NCBI RefSeq assembly: GCF_021117425.1
Contig: NZ_CP088298.1
Span: 992,001 to 1,056,000, forward strand
Length of the DNA: 64,000 bases
Source of the DNA: Brevibacterium zhoupengii
GTDB taxonomy: Bacteria > Actinomycetota > Actinomycetes > Actinomycetales > Brevibacteriaceae
Direction: 5' to 3'
Of this stretch, positions 52,279 to 60,665 are shown piece after piece. A program made the position numbers and the translations under genes. The notes beneath the pieces were generated by a model. It ran no database searches, had not been told where the DNA came from, and saw nothing but the letters and a program-made list of their open reading frames with translations. How positions within the stretch are numbered: position 1 is the stretch's first letter; each line of letters starts with the position of its first letter.

Positions 52279-53363
52279 TTGCGCGCAAGACTGCAAAGAG
52301 TCGCCCACGCCAACGACCAGATGGGCGGAAGGCCCGAATCGTTGCGAGGCTGTTGCCGATTCTGGCGCTGTGCGCGTGGGTGATCACGCTTTGGGTACCG
52401 GTCCTCGACAGCTCGCTCAACAGTCTGCACACCAAAGAGTCCATGAGGATCGTCGTCACCTCGTTGGGTGATGTTCCGCGCGACCTCAGCGACCTCGATC
52501 CCAAATTCGTCATCATCTGGAGCTGCCTGCTCGCCTGTGTGATCTCGGCATGGCTCGTCGACCGTCTGCGGATCTGGGCGTGGGTCACGGTCTGTCTCGG
52601 CGTCGCAGTCCTGGCCTTGCTGATCAACTTGATGGCCGAGCCTCCGTCACTGATGTGGGATGGCCAGGACAGCAGCGGACGGTGGATCGGCGGGATGGAA
52701 GTCGCTTCTCCTGCCTGGGGAGCCGCATTATGGGCGGTCGGGGGCTTGGCCCTGATCGCCGCGGGGATCTGCGGCCTCATCGGAGAATGTCAGCGGTCGG
52801 CTGAACGTCAGCAGTTGCTTAAACGTCAGTGGTCGGCTGAACGTATCCGCCAAGACACCCACAGCCGGCTCGTCGCCCGCCAGCAACGAACTTTGGCTGA
52901 AAACGCTGCGCGTCTGCTGCCGCTGATGAGTTTGGCCTCCTGGATCGTCATGATCTGGGTGCCGATCATGGACAACCAGGCGACGGACGAAGAGGGTGTG
53001 ACACTCACATCCCTGGGTTTCAACACAACCGAACTCGTTGATATGGGCCCCGGTATTCTGCTTGCGTGGACTGCAGTCATCCTCAGTGCGGCAGTCGGAC
53101 TGACCATGGAACCACCGGCGTGGTGGTCAGCGGTCGTCGTGGCCTTCGGCGTCGGCCTGTACCCTATGTTGGTCGGAATCCTGACGTACCCGCCGGCCGT
53201 CCGGTGGAGAGGCGAAACGGCGTCCGGAGAATCGATCAGCGCCAACATCATCGGGTTTCCGGCGGCGGGAGTGAGCTTCTGGGCGCTGGGGAGCATCACG
53301 TTGATCGTCGCCGGCATCAGCGGACTCCTCGCCCAACGACAACGCCGACGTCTCTTCAGGTGA
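52275..53363 (+). CDS. Membrane protein with two more copies of the same domain
   Basis: 362 residues. Copy one (about 23-170): RLLPILALCAWVITLWVPVLDS, VTSLGD, PPSLMWDGQDSSG and GGMEVASP. A charged, helical linker (170-205) with the repeated words QWSAERIR and QRSAERQQ leads to copy two (about 210-355): RLLPLMSLASWIVMIWVPIMDN, LTSLGF, PPAVRWRGETASG. Copy two has lost the MWDGQ Met and Asp. GTG start overlapping the previous stop. Function unknown; triplication within one locus is clear from sequence. Confidence 0.7.
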   Translation: MIARKTAKSRPRQRPDGRKARIVARLLPILALCAWVITLWVPVLDSSLNSLHTKESMRIVVTSLGDVPRDLSDLDPKFVIIWSCLLACVISAWLVDRLRIWAWVTVCLGVAVLALLINLMAEPPSLMWDGQDSSGRWIGGMEVASPAWGAALWAVGGLALIAAGICGLIGECQRSAERQQLLKRQWSAERIRQDTHSRLVARQQRTLAENAARLLPLMSLASWIVMIWVPIMDNQATDEEGVTLTSLGFNTTELVDMGPGILLAWTAVILSAAVGLTMEPPAWWSAVVVAFGVGLYPMLVGILTYPPAVRWRGETASGESISANIIGFPAAGVSFWALGSITLIVAGISGLLAQRQRRRLFR

Positions 53364-53443
53364 GGCATTCCCACACTGTAGAGACGTCGGCGTCAATGGA
53401 TCCGACTCGTCACTAGAACAGACCAGTCACTAGGACCTACGAG

Positions 53444-55345
53444 TCACCGTTCGGAGACGAACACTCCGTCAAAGAAGCTGCCGATCTCGTCATGGGCATC
53501 CAAGGGGAAGATGCCCGAGACGTACTGATCGGGACGGACCACGACCACAGCGCCGTCACGGCTGATGCCGCGCTCCTCGAAGATGTCCTCACCGTCGAGA
53601 GTTGCGTAGATCTTCTCCACATACTCAAGGTCGAACTCGCCCACGTGCGGACGGAAGACTGTCGGCACATCGGGGAAGGAGAACTCGGTGTGACCCTGCT
53701 GGTAGACGACGCTGAGTTCGAGGAGACTGTCAAGGTCCTCGCCTGCACGGCGGTACTTGACCAACGGCGAGGCCGGGTCGGCGTTGAGCCAGTCGGCCAG
53801 CTCGGTGACCTTGGACGAGGTGGCATCGGTCGGTGCCGGAGCATCGGCGAAGACATAGACGCGCCAGCGGCCGTCTGCACGCGCCCGATGGCCGAGGTGG
53901 ATGTAGTTGGCGTCGCAGTTGCGCTGAACCCTGGCCGACTTGAACCGTTTGCCCACGGGGAAGCCGGTGGCCAGCTCCTGGTGTGCGGTGGATGCAGTGA
54001 TCATCGACTCGGTGTACTCGGTCATGAACCCGGCGGGGAACTCAGCTGTCTTGACGTAGAAGTCCTGCAGGTAGGTCTCGTCCGGCAGCTGCTCCTGCGG
54101 AGTGGCCATCAGCGTCGACCATTCCTTGTCGAAGTCGATGAGGTTCTTCGCCGTGACCTGACGCTCTGCGGAGTAGGTCCGCAGCAGCTCCTGCGAGGAG
54201 CGTCCGGACAGCACCTGACCGAGCTTCCAGGAGATGTTGAACCCGTCCTGCATCGACACGTTCATGCCCTGACCGGCCTTCGCCGAGTGCGTGTGGCAGG
54301 CGTCGCCGGTGATGAACACGCGTGGGCATGGTGATCCGGGAGTGATGTCATCGGTGTCGTCGAAGGCGTCGGTGAGCCGGTGCCCGACCTCGTAGACGCT
54401 GTGCCAGGCGACGTTCTTCACATCGATGCTGTAGGGCTTGATGATGGCGTTTGTGCGATCGATGATCTCGTCGACGCTCGTCTGCCGCACCTTGCGTGCG
54501 TCGTCCTCAGGTACCTCGCCGAGGTCGACGTACATGCGGAACAGGTGCCCGCCTTCGCGGGGGATGTGAAGGATGTTGCCGTGTTTGGAGGAAATGGCGC
54601 ACTTATTGCGGATATCGGGGAAGTCGGAATTCGCGAGCACGTCCATGACGCCCCAAGCGTGATTGGCCTGATCACCGGTCATCGTGCGACCGATCGACTT
54701 GCGCACGCCCGAACGGGCACCGTCGCAGCCGACGACATAACCGGCGCGAACGGTGCGTTCCTCACCCGCGCGCTCGCCGGCGGTATAGCGGACGGTGACG
54801 CTGACAGGATGCTTCGACGCAGAGTCCTCGTCGATCGTGAGATCGACGAACTCGATGCCGTAATCGGGCTCGATGCGCCCGGGGGACTGCTTGGCGAACT
54901 GGGCGAAATAGTCGAGGACGCGAGCCTGGTTGACGATGAGGTGCGGGAACTCGCTGATTCCGGTCTCATCATCCTTCGGCCGTCCCGTGCGGATGATGTG
55001 CTCGGGATTCGCCGGGTCCGGGTTCCAGAAGGACATGTCGATGATGTGATAGCCCTCGCGGATGATCTCCTCGGCGAATCCGAACGCCTGGAACGTCTCG
55101 ACCGAGCGCGCCTGGATGCCATCGGCCTGTCCGATGACCAGGCGCGAGTCCCGCTTCTCGATGAGTCGGGTGTTCACCCCTGGGTACTGTGACAGTTGGG
55201 CTGCGGCGACCATCCCTGCCGGGCCGCTGCCGACGATGAGGACATCGACCTCGTCGGGCAGATCAGCTGGACGATCGATTCCGTAACCTGCTGCGGCTTC
55301 GATCCGCGGGTCTGCGGACACATAGCCGTGCTGGTGAAAATGCAT
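53444..55345 (-). CDS. FAD-dependent hydroxylase, 3-hydroxybenzoate 4-monooxygenase-like (MobA type)
   Basis: 633 residues. It begins MHFHQHGYV, like MobA, and has GSGPAGMVAAAQL for FAD, VVGCDGARSGVR (DG) and FITGDACHTHSAKAGQGMNVSMQD (GD, shown in parts), plus the C-terminal thioredoxin-like domain of phenol hydroxylases (about 460-633). MobA turns 3-hydroxybenzoate into protocatechuate, which would feed PcaGH encoded here. A phenol- or other phenolic-acid hydroxylase is the alternative. Start behind GGAGG. An element shared with the hpa promoter lies 51 bases upstream. Confidence 0.82.
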   Translation of the reverse strand: MHFHQHGYVSADPRIEAAAGYGIDRPADLPDEVDVLIVGSGPAGMVAAAQLSQYPGVNTRLIEKRDSRLVIGQADGIQARSVETFQAFGFAEEIIREGYHIIDMSFWNPDPANPEHIIRTGRPKDDETGISEFPHLIVNQARVLDYFAQFAKQSPGRIEPDYGIEFVDLTIDEDSASKHPVSVTVRYTAGERAGEERTVRAGYVVGCDGARSGVRKSIGRTMTGDQANHAWGVMDVLANSDFPDIRNKCAISSKHGNILHIPREGGHLFRMYVDLGEVPEDDARKVRQTSVDEIIDRTNAIIKPYSIDVKNVAWHSVYEVGHRLTDAFDDTDDITPGSPCPRVFITGDACHTHSAKAGQGMNVSMQDGFNISWKLGQVLSGRSSQELLRTYSAERQVTAKNLIDFDKEWSTLMATPQEQLPDETYLQDFYVKTAEFPAGFMTEYTESMITASTAHQELATGFPVGKRFKSARVQRNCDANYIHLGHRARADGRWRVYVFADAPAPTDATSSKVTELADWLNADPASPLVKYRRAGEDLDSLLELSVVYQQGHTEFSFPDVPTVFRPHVGEFDLEYVEKIYATLDGEDIFEERGISRDGAVVVVRPDQYVSGIFPLDAHDEIGSFFDGVFVSER

Positions 55346-55395
55346 GTCAACCTCCGGTTCATCACACGTCTTCGTGACTTCTCAATGTTAGCAGT

Positions 55396-55408
55396 TCATA
55401 TACGATCT
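55396..55408. promoter_or_regulatory. Shared 13-base element upstream of the mobA-like gene
   Basis: TCATATACGATCT, 51 bases before the mobA-like start. Exactly the same 13 bases occur at 56890-56902 before the hpa operon. Likely a binding site of the operon's GntR/FCD regulator. Confidence 0.5.
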
Positions 55409-55424
55409 AGCGTTACTCAGGTCA

Positions 55425-56762
55425 TCATGACCGCACGCCTATGATCGGGCTCACGGACTGTTCCTCCTCGTGAGCGGGTCCGAGAGGGATGCCTGAACGG
55501 TCGCGCAGGGCCAGGGTGGCGGCCAATGAGATGAGCGTGACGATCGCCAGGTAGATGGCCACCGAGGTGGTCGTGCCGGTGGCCGACACCAGGGCTTTCG
55601 CAATCGTCGGTGCGAAGGCACCGCCGAGGATCGACCCGATCGCATAGGACACCGAAACCCCCGAGAAGCGCACGCTGGAGGGGAAGATCTCGGCATACAT
55701 CGACGGCTGCTGTCCGTAGGTGAACCCGAGCCCGACAGTCAGGACGACCAGGCCGAGGAACAGCATCCAGATGCTGCCGGTGTTGACCAGGGGGAAGAGG
55801 GAGAAGATGCCGATGAGCAGCAGCATCCAGCCCAGCAGGTAGGTGTTCTTCCGCCCGATCTTGTCCGACACCGCACCGGCGATGATCGTGAAGATCAGCC
55901 ATGACACAGCGGAGGCGGAGACTGCCCAGAGCACCGGACCGCGCTCGAGGCCGACCGGGCCGGCGGGGTCCGTGGCGTAGTTCTGGATGTAGCCGCCGGT
56001 GGTCATGTAGCCGGCGGCGTTGTTGCCCACGAAGACCAGTGAGGCCAGGATGACGAGGAGCCAGTGGCTCTTGAAGAGCTTGCCCAGCGGGTTGGCCACC
56101 TGCTCCTTGCGCTCGGCGATCTCGTGGAAGACGGGGGACTCCTCGACGCCGCGGCGAATCCAGTATCCGACCGCGACGAGCAGGATCGAGAGGAAGAACG
56201 GCACTCGCCAGCCCCACTCGAGGAAGGCGTCGCCGGGAGCGATCGCCGTCATCAGCGCGAGCACGCCGGAGGAGAGGATGAGGCCGATGGAGACGCCGAT
56301 CTGTGGGAAGGATCCGCGCAGTCCGCGGTGCTTGACCTCCGCGTGCTCGACGGCCAGGAGAACGGCTCCGCCCCATTCGCCGCCGGCCGAGATGCCCTGG
56401 ATGATGCGCAGGAGGATGAGGAGGAGGGGTGCTGCGATTCCGATCGACTCGTAGGTCGGCAGGAAGCCGATCAGGGCTGTGGCTGCACCCATCGCGATGA
56501 GGGTGATGATGAGGACGACTCGGCGCCCCAGCTTGTCACCGTAGTGGCCGGCGAGGAAGGCGCCCAGGGGGCGAAACAGGAAGCTGATGCCCACGGTGGC
56601 GAAGGCGACCATGGTCGACAGCGTCGAACCCAGGGGTCCGAAGAAGAGCTGGTTGAAGATCAGCCCCGAGGCCGCCGCATAGAGGAAGTAGTCATACCAC
56701 TCGATGCTGGTGCCGACGACGGTCGCGAATGCCACCCTGCCTTGGGTGTGCTGTTTACTCAC
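55425..56762 (-). CDS. MFS transporter, metabolite:H+ symporter (MHS) family
   Basis: 445 residues, 12 helices. MHS marks are GTSIEWYDYFLYAAAS in helix 1, FLFRPLGAFLAGHYGDKLGRR in the 2-3 loop and ISAGGEWGGA in helix 4. I choose the GTG at 56762 because AGGAG lies six bases before it; an upstream ATG at 56810 is in frame. It lies between the mobA-like gene and the divergent hpa operon, so uptake of hydroxybenzoate or hydroxyphenylacetate is likely. Confidence 0.88.
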   Translation of the reverse strand: MSKQHTQGRVAFATVVGTSIEWYDYFLYAAASGLIFNQLFFGPLGSTLSTMVAFATVGISFLFRPLGAFLAGHYGDKLGRRVVLIITLIAMGAATALIGFLPTYESIGIAAPLLLILLRIIQGISAGGEWGGAVLLAVEHAEVKHRGLRGSFPQIGVSIGLILSSGVLALMTAIAPGDAFLEWGWRVPFFLSILLVAVGYWIRRGVEESPVFHEIAERKEQVANPLGKLFKSHWLLVILASLVFVGNNAAGYMTTGGYIQNYATDPAGPVGLERGPVLWAVSASAVSWLIFTIIAGAVSDKIGRKNTYLLGWMLLLIGIFSLFPLVNTGSIWMLFLGLVVLTVGLGFTYGQQPSMYAEIFPSSVRFSGVSVSYAIGSILGGAFAPTIAKALVSATGTTTSVAIYLAIVTLISLAATLALRDRSGIPLGPAHEEEQSVSPIIGVRS

Positions 56763-56885
56763 TATGACTCCTGTGTCGCATTGAGACTGCTGCGTTAGCG
56801 CTGTCGTCACATGGGGCAGAGATCGCAGCGCTGGAAGGCTGACGTGACCTCAATCATGTGACGCGGACTACTTGTTCTCCGGAAC

Positions 56886-56902
56886 CGTATCATATACGAT
56901 CT
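56886..56902. promoter_or_regulatory. Inverted repeat and shared element upstream of the hpa operon
   Basis: CGTAT-CAT-ATACG (56886-56898), a perfect inverted repeat with a 3-base centre. It overlaps TCATATACGATCT (56890-56902), which is also present before the mobA-like gene. It lies 39 bases before the start of the FAH-RraA gene. A GntR/FCD operator is the best guess. Confidence 0.55.
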
Positions 56903-56936
56903 GGGTGAAAGCCAATCGAAATGAGGTGTGAGATCG

Positions 56937-58418
56937 ATGTCGACTCCAGCTGGTCTTCCAGTCCGTCCGGGCAAGATCATTGCCGTCCATGTGGCCTACG
57001 AGTCACGTTCTGCTCAGCGTGGCAAGCGGCCGGCCCAGCCGTCCTACTTCCTCAAGGCCACCAGCTCCCTGGCCGCATCGGGAGATGCGATCGAACGTCC
57101 GGCCGGAACCTCGCTGCTCGCCTTCGAAGGTGAGATCGCCATCGTCATCGGCACCGCGGCACGCTCGGTCAGCGCCGAAGAGGCCTGGTCATATGTCGAG
57201 GGCGTGACCGCATCCAACGACTTCGGCCTCTACGACATCAAGGCCCCCGACAAGGGGTCGAATCTGCGCTCGAAGAGCCGCGACGGCTACACGCCGATGG
57301 GTCCCAACATCATCCCCGCCGCCGAGGCTGACCCTCAGGCACTGCGCATCCGCACCTGGGTCAACGGCGAGATCAAGCAGGACGACGGCACGAGTGCCGC
57401 GCAGCTGATCTTCCCCCTGACCCAGATCGTCGCCGATCTCAGCCAGCACATGACCTTGGAACCCGGTGACGTCATCCTCACCGGCACCCCCGCAGGATCG
57501 AGTGTCGTCGCTCCCGGGGACACGGTCGAGGTCGAGGTCAGCGCCACCTCGGCGAGCACCGGAGCGGAACTGAGCTCGGGTCGCCTCGTCACAAACGTCG
57601 TCGAGGGTTCGGGCGAATTCGATCCGAAGCTGGGCAGCACACCGGCCGTGACCGAAGCTCTGCAGGCCGATGCCTGGGGATCGCGGGAGGAAGCCGGTCT
57701 GGCACCGGAGGAATCTGCCGACAACTCGTTGAACGAAGACCTGCGAGCCAAGCTCACCGAGGCTCCGACAGCTGGTCTCTCCGCGCAACTGCGCGGGCGC
57801 GGACTCAACAACGTCGTCATCGAAGGCGTCTCGCCTCTCGTTCCCGGCAGCAAGGTCGTCGGCACGGCGAAGACACTGCGCTTCGTGCCCAACCGTGAGG
57901 ACCTGTTCAAGTCCCACGGCGGCGGGTACAACGCCCAGAAGCGGGCGTTCGACTCCCTGCGCTCCGGTGAGGTCGTCGTCATAGAAGCCCGCGGCGAAGC
58001 CGGCTCGGGAACTCTGGGAGACGTGCTCGCACTGCGGGCCAAGGCTCAGGGCGCGACCGGCGTCATCACCGATGGGGGAGTCCGCGACTCCGCCGAGGTG
58101 GCCGGCATCCTTCCCGTTTTCGCGACGGCGAAGAACCCTGCCGTGCTCGGCCGCAAGCATGTTCCGTGGGAATCGGACGTGGCCGTGGCCTGCGGGAACG
58201 CGACTGTTCTGCCCGGTGATGTGATCGTCGGAGACGACGACGGAGTCATCGTCATCCCACGTGACCTCGTCGAGGAAGTCGTCGATGCTGCGCTGGCCAA
58301 GGAGATCGAAGACGGCTGGGTGGCCGAACAGGTCGCTGCCGGCAATCCGATCGAGTCCCTGTTCCCGCCCAAGGGCGAATGGAAAGAGAAGTTCGACGCG
58401 TGGAAAGCCGCGCGATGA
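56937..58418 (+). CDS. FAH-family isomerase/decarboxylase fused to an RraA-fold domain (HpaG-like)
   Basis: 493 residues, two unrelated folds. Residues 10-225 are a fumarylacetoacetase-family domain with metal ligands Glu64, Glu66 (FEGEIA) and Asp95 (ASNDFG), and a late LTGTPAGSS loop; it matches HpaG-type 2-hydroxyhepta-2,4-dienedioate isomerases. Residues 275-480 are an RraA/HMG-CHA aldolase-like domain, with GATGVITDGGVRD (Arg383, Asp384) as its metal/substrate motif. In E. coli HpaG the second domain is another FAH copy. The RraA part may supply the decarboxylation of the hpa intermediate. First gene of hpaG-gntR-hpaE-hpaD-hpaH-hpaI. Confidence 0.85.
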   Translation: MSTPAGLPVRPGKIIAVHVAYESRSAQRGKRPAQPSYFLKATSSLAASGDAIERPAGTSLLAFEGEIAIVIGTAARSVSAEEAWSYVEGVTASNDFGLYDIKAPDKGSNLRSKSRDGYTPMGPNIIPAAEADPQALRIRTWVNGEIKQDDGTSAAQLIFPLTQIVADLSQHMTLEPGDVILTGTPAGSSVVAPGDTVEVEVSATSASTGAELSSGRLVTNVVEGSGEFDPKLGSTPAVTEALQADAWGSREEAGLAPEESADNSLNEDLRAKLTEAPTAGLSAQLRGRGLNNVVIEGVSPLVPGSKVVGTAKTLRFVPNREDLFKSHGGGYNAQKRAFDSLRSGEVVVIEARGEAGSGTLGDVLALRAKAQGATGVITDGGVRDSAEVAGILPVFATAKNPAVLGRKHVPWESDVAVACGNATVLPGDVIVGDDDGVIVIPRDLVEEVVDAALAKEIEDGWVAEQVAAGNPIESLFPPKGEWKEKFDAWKAAR

Positions 58419-59152
58419 CCTCGGCTGGAACAGTCGACGCGGCGCTGGGGTCGAGTTCGCTGAGCAAGGCGGAGACGGCTTACCGCTGGATCCGAAAGTG
58501 CATCGCGGATCAGACCTTCGAACCCGGGCACAAACTGGTGCTGGCTCAGATCGCCCTCGAGCTCGACACCTCCGTCGTCCCAGTCAGGGAGGCCATCCGC
58601 CGTCTCGAAGCAGACGGACTCGTCACCTTCGAACGCAATGTCGGAGCCCGCGTGGCCATGGTCGACCAGAGTTCCTACGCACAGTCGATGGAGGCCGTGG
58701 CGATCCTCGAGGGAGCCGCGACCGCGCAGGCGCTGGAGTTCCTGGACGAGCATGACCTCGCCGAGGCGGATGAGATCAATGAGCGCATGCGCGATCTGCT
58801 CACCGACTTCGACCCCACCGAGTTCACCCGGCTCAACCACGAATTCCACGCGGCACTGTTCCGCCGGTGCCCGAACGAACGACTGCACTCCCTGGTTGCC
58901 GTCGAATGGGACCGCCTGGCCCACCTGCGCAACTCGACCTTTTCCTTCGTGCCCGAACGGGCACGCGGATCGGTCGATGAGCACGCCAGGATCGTCGCAC
59001 TCATCCGAGCCCGCGCCTCGGCGGAGGAGATCGAACGGGTCGTGAGAAATCACCGCTCAACGACCCTGGCCAGCTACCAAGAATCCCAAGCCAAAACCAC
59101 CGAGACCCCTGCAAGCACAGGAATCATCGACAGAGAAGAGGACAAGTCATGA
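58415..59152 (+). CDS. GntR family regulator, FCD subfamily
   Basis: 245 residues. Winged helix: IALELDTSVVPVREAIRRLEADGL; FCD domain with ILEGAATAQALEFL, the metal-type Asp/His pattern FTRLNHEFHAALF and VDEHARIVALIRA. It is inside the operon: its ATG overlaps the FAH-RraA stop and its stop overlaps the hpaE start (both ATGA). So it should control this operon through the CGTATCATATACG repeat upstream, and perhaps the mobA-like gene, with a hydroxyphenylacetate-type effector. Confidence 0.9.
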   Translation: MTSAGTVDAALGSSSLSKAETAYRWIRKCIADQTFEPGHKLVLAQIALELDTSVVPVREAIRRLEADGLVTFERNVGARVAMVDQSSYAQSMEAVAILEGAATAQALEFLDEHDLAEADEINERMRDLLTDFDPTEFTRLNHEFHAALFRRCPNERLHSLVAVEWDRLAHLRNSTFSFVPERARGSVDEHARIVALIRARASAEEIERVVRNHRSTTLASYQESQAKTTETPASTGIIDREEDKS

Positions 59153-60654
59153 CCGAGTCCACTGCAGCTCCAGCGAACCTGCCGGAGAAGATCCGTCACT
59201 ACATCAACGGCGAATTCGTCGATTCGATCGACGGTGAGGAGTTCGACGTCATCAACCCGGTGACCAACGAGCCCTACATCAAGGCCGCCTCGGGTAAGAA
59301 GGCCGACATCGACGCCGCCGTCGCCTCGGCGAAGCAGGCATTCGACGAAGGCCCATGGCCCACGATGCTCCCACGTGAGCGTGCCCGCGTGCTCAACAAG
59401 ATCGCCGACATCGCCGAGACCCGCAGCCAGGAACTCGCCGAGATGGAGTCCTTCGACTCCGGTCTGCCGATCACGCAGGCGAAGGGCCAGGCCAACCGTG
59501 CCGCGGAGAACTTCCGCTTCTTCGCCGACCTCATCGTCGCCCAGGTCGATGACGCTTTTAAGGTTCCCGGCCGTCAGGCCAACTACGTCAACCGCAAGCC
59601 CATCGGCGTCGCCGGACTCATCACCCCGTGGAACACGCCGTTCATGCTCGAGTCGTGGAAGCTGGCTCCGGCGATCGCGACCGGCAACGCCGTCGTGCTC
59701 AAGCCTGCCGAGTTCACCCCGCTCTCGGCCTCGCTGTGGCCGGGCATCTTCGAAGAGGCCGGACTGCCCAAGGGCGTGTTCAACATGGTCAACGGCTACG
59801 GCGAGGAGGGCTTCGCCGGAGACTCACTGGTCAAGCACCCCGACGTCCCGTTGATCTCCTTCACCGGTGAGTCGACGACTGGTCAGACGATCTTCGCCAA
59901 CGCCGCTCCCTGGCTCAAGGGCCTGTCGATGGAGCTCGGCGGCAAGTCACCTGCCGTCGTCTTCGCCGATGCCGACCTCGACGCGGCGATCAACGCCACG
60001 GTCTTCGGCGTCTTCTCCCTCAACGGCGAACGCTGCACCGCCGGTTCGCGCATCCTCGTCGAAGAGTCCGTCTACGACGAATTCGTCGAACGCTACGCCG
60101 CTCAGGCCAAGCGCGTGAAGGTGGGTCTGCCTTCGGATCCCAGCACCGAGGTGGCCGCACTGGTTCACCCCGAGCACTACGACAAGGTCATGTCCTACGT
60201 CGAAATCGGCAAGCAGGAAGCTCGCCTCGTCGCCGGCGGAGGTCGTCCCGCAGGCTTCGACACCGGCAACTTCGTGGAGCCGACCGTGTTCGCCGACGTC
60301 GCACCGGATGCGCGGATCTTCCAGGAGGAGATCTTCGGCCCCGTCGTCGCGATCACACCCTTCAAATCAGACGAAGAGGCACTCCAGCTGGCCAACAACA
60401 CGAAGTACGGTCTGGCCGCCTACATCTGGACCTCAGACCTCAAGCGGGCGCACAACTTCTCGCAGGCAGTCGAATCCGGAATGGTGTGGCTGAACTCGAA
60501 CAACGTGCGCGACCTGCGCACCCCCTTCGGCGGTGTCAAGGCATCGGGCCTCGGTCACGAGGGCGGCTACCGGTCGATCGACTTCTACACGGAGCAGCAG
60601 TCCGTGCACATCAACCTCGGCGAGGTCCACAATCCAGTCTTCGGGAAGCAGTGA
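59149..60654 (+). CDS. hpaE: 5-carboxymethyl-2-hydroxymuconate semialdehyde dehydrogenase
   Basis: 501 residues, aldehyde dehydrogenase. TPWNTPFMLESWKLAPA binds the cofactor, SMELGGKSPAVVF has the general base and LNGERCTAGSRI the nucleophilic Cys. These match HpaE-type enzymes. It oxidises the ring-opened homoprotocatechuate product. Overlaps the regulator stop (ATGA), and hpaD follows after 11 bases. Confidence 0.92.
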   Translation: MTESTAAPANLPEKIRHYINGEFVDSIDGEEFDVINPVTNEPYIKAASGKKADIDAAVASAKQAFDEGPWPTMLPRERARVLNKIADIAETRSQELAEMESFDSGLPITQAKGQANRAAENFRFFADLIVAQVDDAFKVPGRQANYVNRKPIGVAGLITPWNTPFMLESWKLAPAIATGNAVVLKPAEFTPLSASLWPGIFEEAGLPKGVFNMVNGYGEEGFAGDSLVKHPDVPLISFTGESTTGQTIFANAAPWLKGLSMELGGKSPAVVFADADLDAAINATVFGVFSLNGERCTAGSRILVEESVYDEFVERYAAQAKRVKVGLPSDPSTEVAALVHPEHYDKVMSYVEIGKQEARLVAGGGRPAGFDTGNFVEPTVFADVAPDARIFQEEIFGPVVAITPFKSDEEALQLANNTKYGLAAYIWTSDLKRAHNFSQAVESGMVWLNSNNVRDLRTPFGGVKASGLGHEGGYRSIDFYTEQQSVHINLGEVHNPVFGKQ

Positions 60655-60665
60655 GAGGAAAACAC

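Noticed and set aside
53364-53443. GTCACTAG-type short repeats after the triplicated membrane genes
   Set aside because: Only two or three partial copies in 40 bases; too short and irregular to call an array, operator or attachment site.
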